Positions 11,201-22,357 of a stretch of DNA of 64,000 bases are shown one piece after another. Position numbers and translations under genes: made by a program. Under the pieces are notes generated by a model. The model had not been told where the DNA came from, did no database searches, and saw only the letters and a list, made by a program, of their open reading frames with translations. Source of the stretch: Exophiala sp. HKRS030 (lineage: Eukaryota; Ascomycota; Eurotiomycetes; Chaetothyriales; Herpotrichiellaceae); NCBI GenBank assembly GCA_023897205.1, contig JAHWDD010000003.1, positions 6,699,665-6,763,664 of the forward strand, written 5' to 3'. Within the stretch, counting starts at the first letter, position 1; every line of letters starts with the position of its first letter.

Positions 11201-14200
11201 GTCTTGATACTCCAGTTAAACAAAAGCCATGCTGTGTGTCCTGTACGATCACTCACCTGGAAAAGGAAACATCTGCGCCACCATACCATCTCCTCACCCT
11301 CCGATTCTTAGTTGGAAGTGTGGTCGACACCTTGCTCAAATTGAGACAAGATGACGTCCATGTTCCCCATCAAAAGACTCTGTCGAGTCCTTGGTGGCAT
11401 CCTTCCTGCTATGTATTCCCGGTCAAGAGGAAATTGAGCAGAACGTCGCTCCAGAGCCGAGTCGTGCAAGTCTCTAGTAGTGGAAGATGATGAAGAGGAG
11501 GTAGTGGAAGAGAAATAAGAAGATGAGGACGATGAGGAAGATGAGGAAGACGAGACCGACGTGCCAGTGGTGGTGGATACACATCGGATCACTGTGCTTT
11601 GCAATGAGCCCAACCGGGTCTGTGAAGTTCGTTGTTGGGAGTCACTGTCACGGTCAGTCAGTAGCAGAACTGGCAATGAGTGGCAGGTCACTGCAAGCGA
11701 ATGGCCTCAGCATGAGCACAAGGACCGTGCTTTGAACTGGAGCCACTCTGCAGCCCTGAGAAAGAGACCCATGTTGGTAGATGTTGTCCTGTCGCAGGCC
11801 CACGCCAGGCATCGCCCAAGTATGGGGAGTGTTGGCTATGGGTGCCTGCGTTCCTATGACTGGACTACACAAGAATGACACCAGAAATCATATTGAGGAG
11901 TCATTTGCGAGCGAATCTCCGCTCTTATGTAGGGCTCAATATCAAATGTTTGGACTCACCCCATGTTGTTCTACTGTTGCAAAGACACTGCGTCGAGCCA
12001 CTTGGTGGATTTGTATAGGCGGAGGTTCGGGGCCTCTGGGTCGGTTACCTTTATTTAAAAGTGCAGTAGATGACAGTAGTGATTCCTCAATAGCGTCAAA
12101 GTCCTGGCAAGACGTAAACGGGTCTGTGTTGTAGCAAAAATCGCTGTCGGGGAAAGCGGTCTTGTCGAGCAGGGTGGAAATGGCTGCGTGAGACAGTCGT
12201 AGGCAGGTTGGGATTCGAGAGAGGATGCGGAGCACAGGAGCGCAGGCAGTTTACACTAGACACCGTCCACTATCTTATTGGTACAATTGTGCCACCGGTC
12301 AGTCCTTCCAAAGCATTGTATTTTTGACTCAAGTGTATTGGACAGAAACGCCCTGGTACGGGCTGCTTCAGTGCTTACCGTCCCCCTGCATACTTGTATC
12401 TTACGGTTGCGTAGTACATCAAAGTCCTTCGACTGACACGTAATATTCTCGTCTGCACATTTGTGGCCTTCCAAGAGGCGATGCAGAGGTCTCATTATTT
12501 GGCACTTTTGCAATGACTCCCAGACATGTTGAGCAAAAGACGAGGATGTTTTTGGAATGCGTGCCGTGGAACTTTTTTATCTACTATGAACGTCTCGTCA
12601 GAAGGATGAACACGATAAAAACCTCCATCTGGCAATGATTCACATTTCACATGTGTCGCACATGGGTTTCCAGCAAAACAATGAGTTCATCCGTCTCCGG
12701 TTTCTCAGAGACTGAAGGTCGATCTCGCATGTTTCTTTTGTGGCCCGGAGTTTGGAACAGTCTTTGGTGGCCATCTGGTCTACATATCAATTTAGTGCTA
12801 CTTCTGCTCTCTCAGTACCTATATCACACATATATGTAGCTGGCTACCAGTCTCTTTGACTTATCCCTTTACTCGTTTGGAGTGCACCTCTACCAGTACA
12901 TCTACTCACGCCATCAATTGTCGTCGGGGATGGTTGAGCACAGGGCACCAACAAACGGTGTCGCGGGGCATGGCGGGGCGCTGATGTAGTTGTCAAAGCG
13001 CCTGAGGCGCCTATCGATAAGGCTAGTGCCCGCCTGTCTCCGTTACCCATAACGCCTAATAGAGATACCCTTAAAACAATATGGCTCGGGAATGTTGAGA
13101 CTTCTGGCCCCTACAGTGACACTGTAGTTCTCAAGTGCAAGATTTCCAGAGGCCAAGATTCCTGTTCAAGTTGGTAGCAGGACCCTCACAAGGCACCACG
13201 GGTTGCTCCTCATAGCGCAAAAGCAGCATACAGTATGATATCGAGTTTTTCCACTCGACGCTCATTGTCCTTCTGTTGGCCATTCTAAATACAATTCGTG
13301 CTCGTAGTGCCGCGCTTCATGACTGAGACGGAGTAGACTAATCATGGCAACAATCTGGAGTTTGTGATGTAAGTTTGTTGTTGACTCTCTCTAGAAAAGG
13401 ACCATTGAATTAGAGGAGGGATTACCAAAATGCAGATACGAGCCACTGGGATCCTCATATTCAAGCTCTCCGAATATGGTAGACTGTTTATAGGCGGCGG
13501 CAGCTAAGGCCTAATAGGCCGGACAAGGCCCAATCATGATCCACGCGTGTCAGAGTCTTTGTTGAATAATTAGGGTCCCTGACTATCAACGGGAGCACAA
13601 TAAATACCCTACAATAAGCACCGGTACCATATTGGCGAACTTGGCATGGAATTCTTAAACGACTCGCCCAATCTCCGTTGACGAGACTCCATGATACTCT
13701 CTGTACTGTACAGTACTCCCTAAAATAATGCTCCATATGCTACTTTGTAATTCTGCTTTCTTTGTGGTTTGTGGGCATGTATTGTATTATGGCTGGGTTA
13801 TCTATCTACCTGAGGCTCTGCGCCACGATTTTGCTGCCACAGAGCATCCCATGTGCTTCGTAACCCTGTTCACGTAGATATTCCTGCACAACTACGGAGT
13901 AATTCACCTGTATATTGTATACACGTACCTTCACTTCGTGTTCTGCCTGTCCTCCTTTATGACCAGCCGCAGCCCCCTGTGTTCACACTTCCCGAGGTGA
14001 CGTCACTCAGGCCTTGATATCGCAAATTGGATCCTTTGCCAAGCTTTTCCCAAATTGTCTTGGTCTTGGTTCTTGTTTCCCTGTTTGTCTCGCCTTTTGC
14101 CATCGTTGACGATATTTCAATATTTCAATATTTCGATCATTATCTGTTATTCTACTGTATCATTTTCTGGACAACACACTTGATCAGGGCCATCACCATC

Positions 14201-14272
14201 CTTTTCAATCCTACGCTCAAACCGAGACTGTTGTTGTAACATGCTCCTCTACCACCACTTCCTTCAATAACA
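7750..14272. other. Long gene-poor region (6.5 kb)
   Basis: No frame here shows a recognisable domain, a convincing codon pattern or a consistent exon chain. It contains the (TG)27 tract at 8228–8281, a purine-rich GAT/GAG stretch around 11,485–11,552 that generates a poly-Ser frame on the other strand, and AT-rich segments near 13,060–13,320 and 13,900–14,170. Two similar 20-nt motifs (about 10,328 and 13,501) may be remnants of a mobile element. It could also hold non-coding transcripts; the sequence alone does not decide. Confidence 0.45.
8228..8281. repeat. (TG)27 dinucleotide microsatellite
   Basis: An uninterrupted TG run of 54 nt, about 480 nt downstream of the KAP123 stop codon. It opens long artefact frames on both strands (poly Cys-Val on plus, poly Thr-His on minus). 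Likely length-polymorphic between strains and able to adopt Z-DNA. Confidence 0.97.
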
Positions 14273-16294
14273 ATGCGTATGTTTCGCCTTCTCCACTGCC
14301 TCGCCCGTCACCCTCGTTATTCCTAACCTTCAGTCCAGATCGAGTCCGAGCATGGGCACACTCGTCCGCTCATCAGAACAAATTCAATCCATGGTCGCAA
14401 AGTGATCAGAATTCGAAAGCCGCTGGCAAAGCACCCGCCAATGGCCAGGATACCGCAGATCAGAACCCGCGTGGATCTCGTTCGACGCGACTCTGGAAGA
14501 ACGTCAAGGCGCCACTCTTTCACAGTTGGGTCAATGTTCTCTTGGTATTTGTGCCCGTCGGTATCGCCGTCCATTTCGCAAATATCAATCCGAACATTGT
14601 CTTTGCACTCAATGCTGTGGCCATTATTCCCTTGGCAGGCCTGTTGACCTTCGCCACCGAGTGTGTTGCCCACCGATTAGGACCGACGTTGGGCGCACTA
14701 TTGAATGTCAGTTTTGGAAATGCGGTGGAACTTATCATTTTCATCATCGCTCTTGTCAAGAATGAGATTCGCATTGTACAAGCCTCTCTGATAGGCTCAC
14801 TCCTGGCCAACTTGCTCCTCATTTTGGGCATGGCGTTTCTTATCGGTGGCCTGGAATTCCAAGAGCAGATCTACGACAGTACTGTTACGCAGATGAGCGC
14901 CTGTCTCTTGGCCCTGGCGGTACTAAGCCTTTTGATCCCGGTTCGTCATTTCCAAGTTTTCCTCAATCGATGACCCACTGGCTAATCCCGAACAGACTGC
15001 TTTCCACGCTTCTTTCAGTGACTTGGACAGAGCAGACCGTGCAGTGATTAAGTTGAGTCGAGGCACATCCGTCATTCTCCTGGTCATCTACTTCCTTTAC
15101 CTGCTGTTTCAACTCAAGTCGCACGCCTATCTGTATCAGGGAACCCCGCAACATGTCATTGACGAGGAATCGGCCCCAGGTTTCCTCGCACGTTTCGATT
15201 CAACCAGTTCGTCTGCGAGTTCGTCACGGGTGTCAACCGCCAACTCTAGTACGGGTTCCAATCGTCGTGTGCGCAAGAGGCTGAGGGCAAAGCTGGGCAT
15301 GAAACGGCATGAGAAGACAGAAATCGAGCCAGAAAGGGACATTGAACCCACTGAGCATGAAGGAGCCCCATCCACAGAAGTCGTGAGCGAAAAGACAGAA
15401 GAACCGGCAGAGATTGAACAGCCTCCTCAACATTCGGGACCTATAGCGACTCCTGTCACAGTCACCGCCTCATCTCAGGCGGGAGCCAGGGCAAAAATGC
15501 CATTAGGAGCACGAGGTCTGTCGTTCCGTACGCCACCAGTTTTTCGGTCATCAACCAACCCACCTGGAGGACCTCTGACAGATCATTCGCAAAATAACCT
15601 CCGCCGCTACAGGTCAGATCCCAACAATCGTCAGTACGCACAGCGACAAAATGTTTCCCCCGCGTCTCGAAGAATTGACAGGCGCCAAACCCCCAAAAGC
15701 ACCATTTCAAAGGAAGAGGAAAGTGAACCCCCCATGGGTCAAACAGCGTCCATCATTTGGCTTCTCATCTCCACCGGTCTCGTTGCTTTGTGTGCAGAAT
15801 TTCTGGTGGGCAGTATCGAGCACTTGGTCCAAAATTCACCACTGTCGGAAGCTTTTGTTGGATTGATCATTCTGCCCATCGTAGGCAATGCAGCAGAGCA
15901 TGTTACAGCAGTGACTGTCGCGGCGAAGAACAAGCTCGATCTTGCTCTCGGGGTGTCTCTGGGCTCGTCCATTCAAATCGCGCTTTTTGTCACCCCGGTT
16001 GTCGTCATTCTTGGTTGGATCATGGACAAAAGCATGTCTCTGTATTTCAGCCTATTCGAAACTGGCTCGCTCTTCGTCTCAACCTTCATCGTCAATTTTC
16101 TCGTGCTCGACGGTCGGAGCAACTACCTGGAAGGAGCGCTGTTGTGTGCTTGTTACATCATTGTCGCGTAAGTTTCAATTTCCATCCTTTCGAGTTTTTG
16201 CAAGCCTTCTAACCAGCACTGCAGTGTCGGAGCATACTTCTTCCCTGATGACCAAGATCAGAGCTCTCTCACAAGCGGACCCGGCAACGGCTAA
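14273..16294 (+). CDS. VCX1: Vacuolar Ca2+/H+ exchanger (VCX1/CAX family)
   Basis: Cation/proton exchanger that loads Ca2+ into the vacuole using the proton gradient. Four exons: 14273–14276 (only ATGC), 14339–14940, 14996–16167 and 16225–16294, giving 615 residues. Introns are 62, 55 and 57 nt, and each junction restores the frame. Both exchanger repeats are visible: GNAVELIIFIIALVKNEI in the first half and GNAAEHVTAVTVAAKNKLDL in the second, carrying the acidic residue of the CAX signature. Multiple membrane helices flank them. Between the halves lies a hydrophilic loop of about 200 residues (genomic about 15,130–15,735), rich in Ser, Arg and Glu and much longer than in yeast Vcx1; it may be regulatory. 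The C-terminal exon is short and family-like (VGAYFFPD). The 4-nt first exon is the least certain part. Confidence 0.92.
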
Positions 16295-16628
16295 AAGTTG
16301 GGAAGCGGACTATCTATCTCCCCCAAATTCTGTAGAATCTTGTTATAAGAACACATTAATTCGACTTATCGTACCTGCAATGCCTGGTTTTCCTGTAGCT
16401 ATTCGGCACGTAGAGATTGACTCGTATCCCAGCCTCTTCAGTGTGCCGAGACACTTTCACATGCAAGGCGGATCAACGTGGGTCTCACATGCCGGAAAGT
16501 AAATCCACCGATGACGTTCGACGTGGAAACGAAAACACTTTTATACAACATGACAACAAATTCCTTCTCAGGCTCTTTTCTTTCTCGACTTATCTTGACA
16601 GAGTACATTGAATGTCACTGTATCTACC
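16295..16628. promoter_or_regulatory. Intergenic spacer between VCX1 and monooxygenase
   Basis: A tandem spacer of 334 nt that must hold the VCX1 terminator and the monooxygenase promoter. No specific element was recognised. Confidence 0.4.
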
Positions 16629-18270
16629 ATGGCTTTCAATCCCGTCATCTGGTTCTACACCCTAGTCCAGTGGCTACTAGCCAAGATATTCTCGCCCAAC
16701 CCTCCTGCACCCGGCGCTCGACTTCGGCGACCTAAGATTGCCGTCATCGGGGGCGGCTTGACAGGAGTTTCCGCTGCAGCCCACTGTGTTGGCCATGGAT
16801 TCGAAGTCACCTTATTCGAAGCTCGAGGCAAGGATCATCTCGGAGGCATTTGGTCCAATGTGAACACGGCAAGTGGACGCTCTGTTTACACTGCTCTCAT
16901 GGCTGTATCTTTCTGACAATCCTACAGACATCTGGACTTCAGATTCACAGTGTCATGTACCGTTTTCACCCATCTGTGAAATGGGACAGTGGCTATCCGA
17001 AACAGAACCAGATTGTGGACCAAGTCCGAGAGCTCTGGCACCGCTATGATCTTGACGAACGGACAAGATTCAACGTCAAAGTCGAGAAGATCTACAAGGA
17101 CAAGCTAGACCGATGGATCGTCAATGACCCTTCAAACGGTAGATTCGACGGGATCATACCGGCCATTGGAACTTGCGGTGCACCCAAAATGCCCCATCTC
17201 CCCGGCCAGGACAAGTTCAAGGGCCACGTCTTGCACTCGTCCAGTCTCGACAACGAAGATGCAAAAGACAAGAAGATCCTCATCGTGGGCGGAGGAGCCA
17301 GCGCGGTTGAAGCATTGGAGTGGGCCGTCAACACGGGGGCTGCGGAAATCAAAGTGCTTGCGAGAAGTGACAAATGGATCATCCCTCGAAATGGGTTTGT
17401 GGATGCACTCCTGGCCTTCAACATTTTCGGACAAGAGACCCTGTTTTCGTGGATCCCTGAAAACCTTTTGCGGTTCTTCTTTTACCGCGACCTCCGAGAC
17501 ATCGCGCCGACTGACCGGGGTCTGTTCACTGAGACACCGATGGTCAACAGTGAGATCTTTGAACAAATCCGGGCAGGGAAAGCATCATGGCTCCGAGGGG
17601 ACATCGAACAGGTTGAGGAGAATGGCATCCTCTTCAACCACCGGGCCAAGGGAGTTCCAAAAGGCGGGCCAGGTCATCGTAAGTTGGTGGAGGGAGACAT
17701 GATTATTATGGCCACCGGTTACAAGCGTCCCGGTCTCGACTTTCTTCCAGAACAGTGCTTTGAGCCAGGCTATGAACCACCTCGTTGGTTCATCCAGTGC
17801 TTTCCTCCGGCCGAGCCATCCATATGTGCCATCAACTCGACCTATGTCAATGCCATTGGGTAAGTTTTTTTTTTTTCTTTTTTGAAAAATTGGCAAGTTG
17901 GATTTTCTTTCACTGCTGACCACCTTACCTTTGTAGAACTGTGGGAAATTATCACATTGGTATCTACACTCGTATGCTGCTCATGTTCCTGGTCGACCCC
18001 TTGACCACTCCACGAACATGGTGGATGAAGAGATGGGTCGACCTCACCAGCACGGTCAAGTCCTTGGCACCGACCAAAGCATTCGACTTCTTCACCTACT
18101 CGGAGTTGCTCTACTGGTTCTGCTTCATCACATTGATCAACCCATTCCGGTGGAAGTGGGCATTCTTTGTGCTCTTTGGCATTGGCAAGAATCTTCCGGC
18201 GAATATCGTAGAGAAGGAAGACAAGTTGAGGAATGGTCTCGGGTTCCGTAAGAGCAAGTTGGACGAGTAG
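16629..18270 (+). CDS. FAD-dependent flavin-containing monooxygenase
   Basis: Class B-type flavin monooxygenase that would oxygenate a nucleophilic substrate using FAD and NADPH. Exons 16629–16868, 16928–17859 and 17937–18270 encode 501 residues. The FAD-binding fold is AVIGGGLTGVSAAAHC near residue 40; the NADP-binding fold is ILIVGGGASAVEALEW mid-protein; a weak FxGxxxH-type element (KFKGHVLHSS) and the ATGYKRPGLDFLP motif follow. Hydrophobic segments at the N-terminus (VIWFYTLVQWLLAKIF) and C-terminus suggest membrane attachment. The first intron (16869–16927) uses a GC donor (GCAAGT) and ends CCTACAG; reading through it hits a stop. The second intron is 17860–17936. It starts 334 nt after the exchanger gene on the same strand. 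Substrate unknown. Confidence 0.88.
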
Positions 18271-18801
18271 GCAACGATTTGGGATAGACCGGTGACAAAA
18301 CGACCCTTACATAAGTTGTCACTCTCGTTTTATGTACTGTAAATAGATGATCCATGGTTCACCGAATACTTGGTGCATGTTATTGAAAAGTACGCGCCCA
18401 TCATAGAATGCATCACATGTAAATAACAGTAAAGATTATGGAATTACCGAGTTCATGGACAGTGACGTCAAGGTTGACGCAAGGCTTTTGAACGCGGAAA
18501 ATACACAGCATGAGAAAATAAAAAAGGACGAGAGAACCTCGGATGTTCAAAATTTTGACAAATGATCGTTTGCAGCTTCTGAATATGATGTCGGCGTAGT
18601 AGGAAAGCCCCTTCCACGCAAAATCACCAGGGAAAGAGGTGAACTGATCAACTTTGATTCCTGAGCACAAAACCGTCTCTCCATTCATCTCCCCATACCG
18701 ATCTTCAACCAGCCTGAACGATCGAGCGAAAAACAACATACGATTAAGAGACATATTCTGCTCACCAATTCCAAACTGCCCTCAATACTCGTACTTTGAC
18801 C
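18271..18801. promoter_or_regulatory. Intergenic spacer upstream of SigF-like gene
   Basis: A 531-nt same-strand spacer holding the monooxygenase 3' UTR and the promoter of the next gene. A minus-strand frame at 18413–18754 has no family features and was not accepted. Confidence 0.4.
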
Positions 18802-19802
18802 ATGGACGACCCTGGTGCGTCCATTGACCTCCAAACGTACACATACTGCGCCCGGCCATTTTACTAACCATTCTGCCTTTGTAGTGGCCGAGATACCGCA
18901 TGTGATAAGAACGCTGGTCACAGCTCCCTCCGATGTACAAACCGAGACCATCAAGTCATATTTTACGCCCACCGCATCGTTCACCCACCCCTTTTGTAGA
19001 ACCGGGAGTTTCCCAGGTTCGATATGGCTCATCATGTATGTCTCCCTCCTTTTTTTGCCTTTGCTGTTTATTGACTCCTCTCCAGCATGATTTACCGTTG
19101 GTACAAGATCCTCAGTCCTCATGTCGACATTTGGGTTGACAGTGTCGGTAAGTCTCAACAAAGTTGTGGCCTTCAAACAAGAAAAAACATGTCAATTGAT
19201 GATGCCATCCAGCATTCGACAAGGAAAAGCTTCTCCTTTACGTTTCCATGCACCAGGATTTCAGAATTTGGGCCGTACCATTCTACATTGCTCCAGTCAA
19301 ATTGGTCACGGTTTTGCAACTCACAACCGATCCCACATCACAACCTCCGGATGAGTCTGCTCCTCAGGTGAATGAAAGAGAAAGATCGAGATCGAGATCA
19401 CCAACCAAAAGACCCAAGAAAGGCAGAGTGGGTCATGGCAGGAAGAAGAATATCAGTTTCCATGACGGTAAGAGGAAGGAAACTGCCCCAGCCCTCACCA
19501 CCTCTTCCGATGCGCTCAAAATAGCCGGTGACAATACCAACAACAAAAACGACAACGACGACGGCACAAAGTACTACATTCAATCCCAGAACGACCTATA
19601 CCAGACGAGCGAATGGATCAAGTTCATACTACCTTGGGGTGTTGGTGTTTTGTTGATGGTCTTGTGGCAATTCTGGGCGACGTTCCTATGTGTCGTGGGG
19701 ACCAAGGTCGTCGAAACCATCATGTGGTTGCCACGGAAGGTGTACTATTCCGACGTCGAGATCTTTGAAAATAACGACAACAAAGCTCTTGGACCAGACT
19801 GA
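18802..19802 (+). CDS. SigF-like NTF2-domain membrane protein
   Basis: Fungal protein of the SigF-like NTF2-like group, function unknown. Four exons: 18802–18814 (13 nt), 18885–19035, 19086–19147 and 19213–19802, giving 271 residues. All three introns (70, 50 and 65 nt) have GT–AG ends and keep the frame. The first part holds the family blocks: AEIPHVIRTLV, FTPTASFTHPFCRTGSF, MIYRWYKILSPHVDIWVDSV and FRIWAVPFYIAPVKLVTVLQL. A basic, Ser-rich insert (SRSRSPTKRPKKGR) could be a nuclear-signal-like or linker segment. After YYIQSQNDLYQTSEWIKFILPWGV comes a C-terminal hydrophobic segment that probably crosses or dips into a membrane. Cellular role and ligand are not known. Confidence 0.85.
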
Positions 19803-20385
19803 GCAGGGATTGTACGGAGTACAGAGAGTCGAAAGACTGCTGTGAGTCTGGGCGGGCCTGCAAGGAATATCTATTACTCATGGACTCGAGATGGCGTTGA
19901 ATAAAAAGGGGATTCTCGTATGAACGACATGATAATCGTACACAAGGTATATATAGTCTGCTGACTGACTGTGACTGTGGTTGGGACCGAGTATTGGTGT
20001 ATGTTCTTGGACGGCCAAGTATAAGATATTCGGGAAATCTGTGGCAAGGCTGCGTGCAGTGATATTGGGAGGACTTCTCTTCCTGCACAACAAACAAGGA
20101 CTCTTCTAGAATAGATTTCTTTTGGTATAGAATTACTGGCTACATTTCCAACTTTTATATGTTGCACCGAGTAAGTTCCGTCCGAGAATATCTTAACCAT
20201 CAGCGCGCCTCGGGAGTCTCGATTCAAGTATATTTGTTCTTTTCTTTCCACGCGGCTTTGATAACGTTACCCATACGATATCAACATTTTCCCGTACACG
20301 CCGTACACTTGGGAAGTACACTTTTTTTTTTTTAAATCTTACTTTTATAAATCACCACACCTGTCTCTCCCTCCTATTGTTTTCA

Positions 20386-20429
20386 TCCCTCTTCTTCTTT
20401 TTCTTCTTCCATCTCTCTCTCTCTCTATC

Positions 20430-20462
<33 letters not shown>

Positions 20463-20477
20463 TTCTCTTTCTCACAC
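20386..20477. repeat. CT-rich polypyrimidine microsatellite tract
   Basis: A run of CT dinucleotides with scattered TTC and ATCT interruptions. It opens a spurious plus-strand frame (20377–20895) whose first part is Ser/Leu repeats. It lies just beyond the 3' side of the minus-strand coding-like segment at 20.5–21.3 kb. Confidence 0.9.
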
Positions 20478-20511
20478 TTCTTTTGTTGGGGTTGTTTTTT
20501 TAAAAAAAAAA

Positions 20512-21331
20512 TCAAAAGTCAGTAATGGCCCCGCAGTAGTCCGGCGCGTGGCACTGGACCTTCGTGCCTATCTCGGCGTCGGTCAGGTTCCGGGCCTTGG
20601 ACATGACGGTGGTGAGGTTGTGGTGACGTTGCCTGGCCGTGCCCATCCGGCGACCCGAGTTCCCGGGGGTCGGGACCGCGTCGGCATGGTCCGGGGGAAG
20701 AAAGGAAATGACAAAACTCACCAAGGTATTGTAAAGTTCGGTTTGGTTACCGGTACACCACCTCGAAAAAAGCCACGACGAATCCTCACTGATGAGTCGG
20801 ACCGTCTTGTAACTGTTGTTGGCCTGTCGGTTGGAAAAGTCGGGCGAGGCCCCGTTGTCGATGGAACCCCAAAACTCGATGTTGAGGACCTTTAGGACAT
20901 GAATACCACAATCTGATCCACTGTCTAACCTGTTAAATGGGCCACCAGCGTCTACACTATCGGATAGTTTGTGTCTCTACTCGTACCGAGAAGAGTGACG
21001 ATCGACAGGAACTTGCTTCTGTGACCGAGAATCCGGGGCTCCAGATTGTTGGAGCGGGCACCGCTTGTCTGTAATCAGACATGGCGGAGACGTTTGTGCA
21101 GTAGAATACCTGGGAGAGCGGGAATAAACAATCCCCAAAAAAGAGAAAAATGAGCCAAAACCAGGAGCTCGGGAGCCGAGAACCGACATCCGTTCCTGAT
21201 GTGTTTGGCCCTGATATATTCGTATCTTGACGCTTTCGGAGCTCGCATATACTTGGAAACATGCTCCACTGACGAGGGGGACTGTAGGAACTCGCGAAAG
21301 GACAGGGAAAGTACGAAAAGCTATAGGTCAC
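20512..21331 (-). pseudogene. Unrecognised minus-strand coding-like segment, possibly multi-exon or decayed
   Basis: No family was recognised. On the minus strand a GC-rich stretch (about 20,955–20,715) reads as a convincing protein fragment containing GSDCGIHVLKVLNIEFWGS and WLFSRWCTGNQTELYNTL, then meets a possible donor (GTGAGT). A further open stretch (about 20,660–20,512) ends in EIGTKVQCHAPDYCGAITDF followed by a stop. Upstream, 21,110–20,957 carries two overlapping protein-like frames and a candidate intron (GTACGAG to AACAG). I could not build one uninterrupted model with a start codon. It may be a small secreted protein gene with introns, or a gene broken by frameshifts. Confidence 0.35.
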
Positions 21332-22087
21332 CTAGCTTGGGAACCTCTGATGACATAAAGTGTGCGAGGTCCGTATCGTGGATACATGGGGTATTTGGCG
21401 AGATCCGACAGCAGTTCTGCTATAGCGAGGCCCGAGGTGTGAGGATTGCCCCGAGGCGATGTCATGTTATGTTCATAAACAAGGCAATAGATCGATCACG
21501 TAAGGATGGACATGACTGGCACATTCGAAATCATCTCGAGACAACCCGTCTGTACACTTGAGAAGAGTTCACAAAAGACAGGGCACTTCCCTGTTGTGCG
21601 GCGGCCGAGTCTGTTGAAACGCCGAAGCAGCCGCTTGATTATGCTACGTCGCGTAGGTGGGTAGTCGACGTCGCCGCGTCGGAAGATTGCTCTTTGCCAA
21701 CGTCACAATGAGGCTCGAATAAAGGATCTCAAGATAGATTCTCGAGATGCTGGCGAGGAGTGCGAGGGACACGTCGAGCACAGGGCGGCGTCAACCAACA
21801 TCCCAATGGAGGTTGAGTCCCTGCCCAGATTTGCACTACGTCACGCCCCTAGTTTCGCAGGTTTGCCCAGTTGTCCAGGATTCACCAGGCTGAGCCACAT
21901 TGGTTTCGTCCTCTCAGTTTCAATTTGTCGCAGTCAATCTATTACCTACGAGTACTATTGCTCCTCGAACGCCGAAGGAACAGAGATTGAGTGCCCTACC
22001 CAGACAACGCGTAGCGGTCGAGAAGAAAACATCGAGACGACAACACGACAACCCGTTGAGCCCCTAGTCCTGAGCCATCGACCCAAC
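21332..22087. promoter_or_regulatory. Intergenic region upstream of the cysteine-rich peptide gene
   Basis: No gene was recognised. The frame that continues into the peptide gene from 21806 lacks any conserved start, so I treat the 21,800–22,087 part as 5' leader or promoter. Confidence 0.35.
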
Positions 22088-22357
22088 ATGCCTCCTTCGT
22101 CAACGACTTCTTCGACTTCGACCATCACAAAGGGCGTCAAGGGGCCCTCGAAGCCAGGGTGCATTCCGTGTGACTGTGGTACGTGCATTCCTGCTTTACT
22201 GTATCTTCCCCCTACCTGCACCATCTTTAGTCCCATCTTCTTGCTATACACGAGAGTCAAGATCTGGTTGAAAGTACGGACTACTAACATTAAGAGATTT
22301 TGCTTTCAAGGTGACTATGAGTGCGATTGCTGCATTATTCCCTGCACCGTGATGTGA
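22088..22357 (+). CDS. 45-residue cysteine-rich peptide (spliced)
   Basis: No known family was assigned. Exon 1 (22088–22178) and exon 2 (22311–22357) are joined over a 132-nt intron (GTACGT donor, perfect CTACTAAC branch sequence, TTTCAAG acceptor) that splits a Gly codon. The product starts with a Ser/Thr-rich stretch (residues 2–14) and a basic KGVKGPSKPG segment, then has seven cysteines in the last 21 residues, spaced C-x2-C-x-C-x4-C-x-C-C-x3-C. There is no signal peptide or membrane helix. The clustered C-x-C and C-C pairs resemble metal-binding peptides such as metallothioneins, but that is inference. The precise fit of the intron to a short coding unit supports a real gene; expression is unproven. 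Confidence 0.6.
   Translation: MPPSSTTSSTSTITKGVKGPSKPGCIPCDCGTCIPALLYLPPTCTIFSPIFLLYTRVKIWLKVRTTNIKRFCFQGDYECDCCIIPCTVM

Noticed and set aside
11308..11691. Minus-strand frame with a poly-Ser run, and plus-strand frame 11561–11878
   Set aside because: They result from a GAT/GAG-rich stretch; no domain, start context or exon chain supports either.
14027..14239. 70-residue hydrophobic frame before the Ca2+ exchanger
   Set aside because: It stops before the exchanger start, has no partner exon in phase, and reflects a T-rich promoter stretch.
20377..20895. 172-residue plus-strand frame
   Set aside because: It begins in the CT repeat as Ser/Leu repeats and then runs antisense to a more protein-like minus-strand segment.
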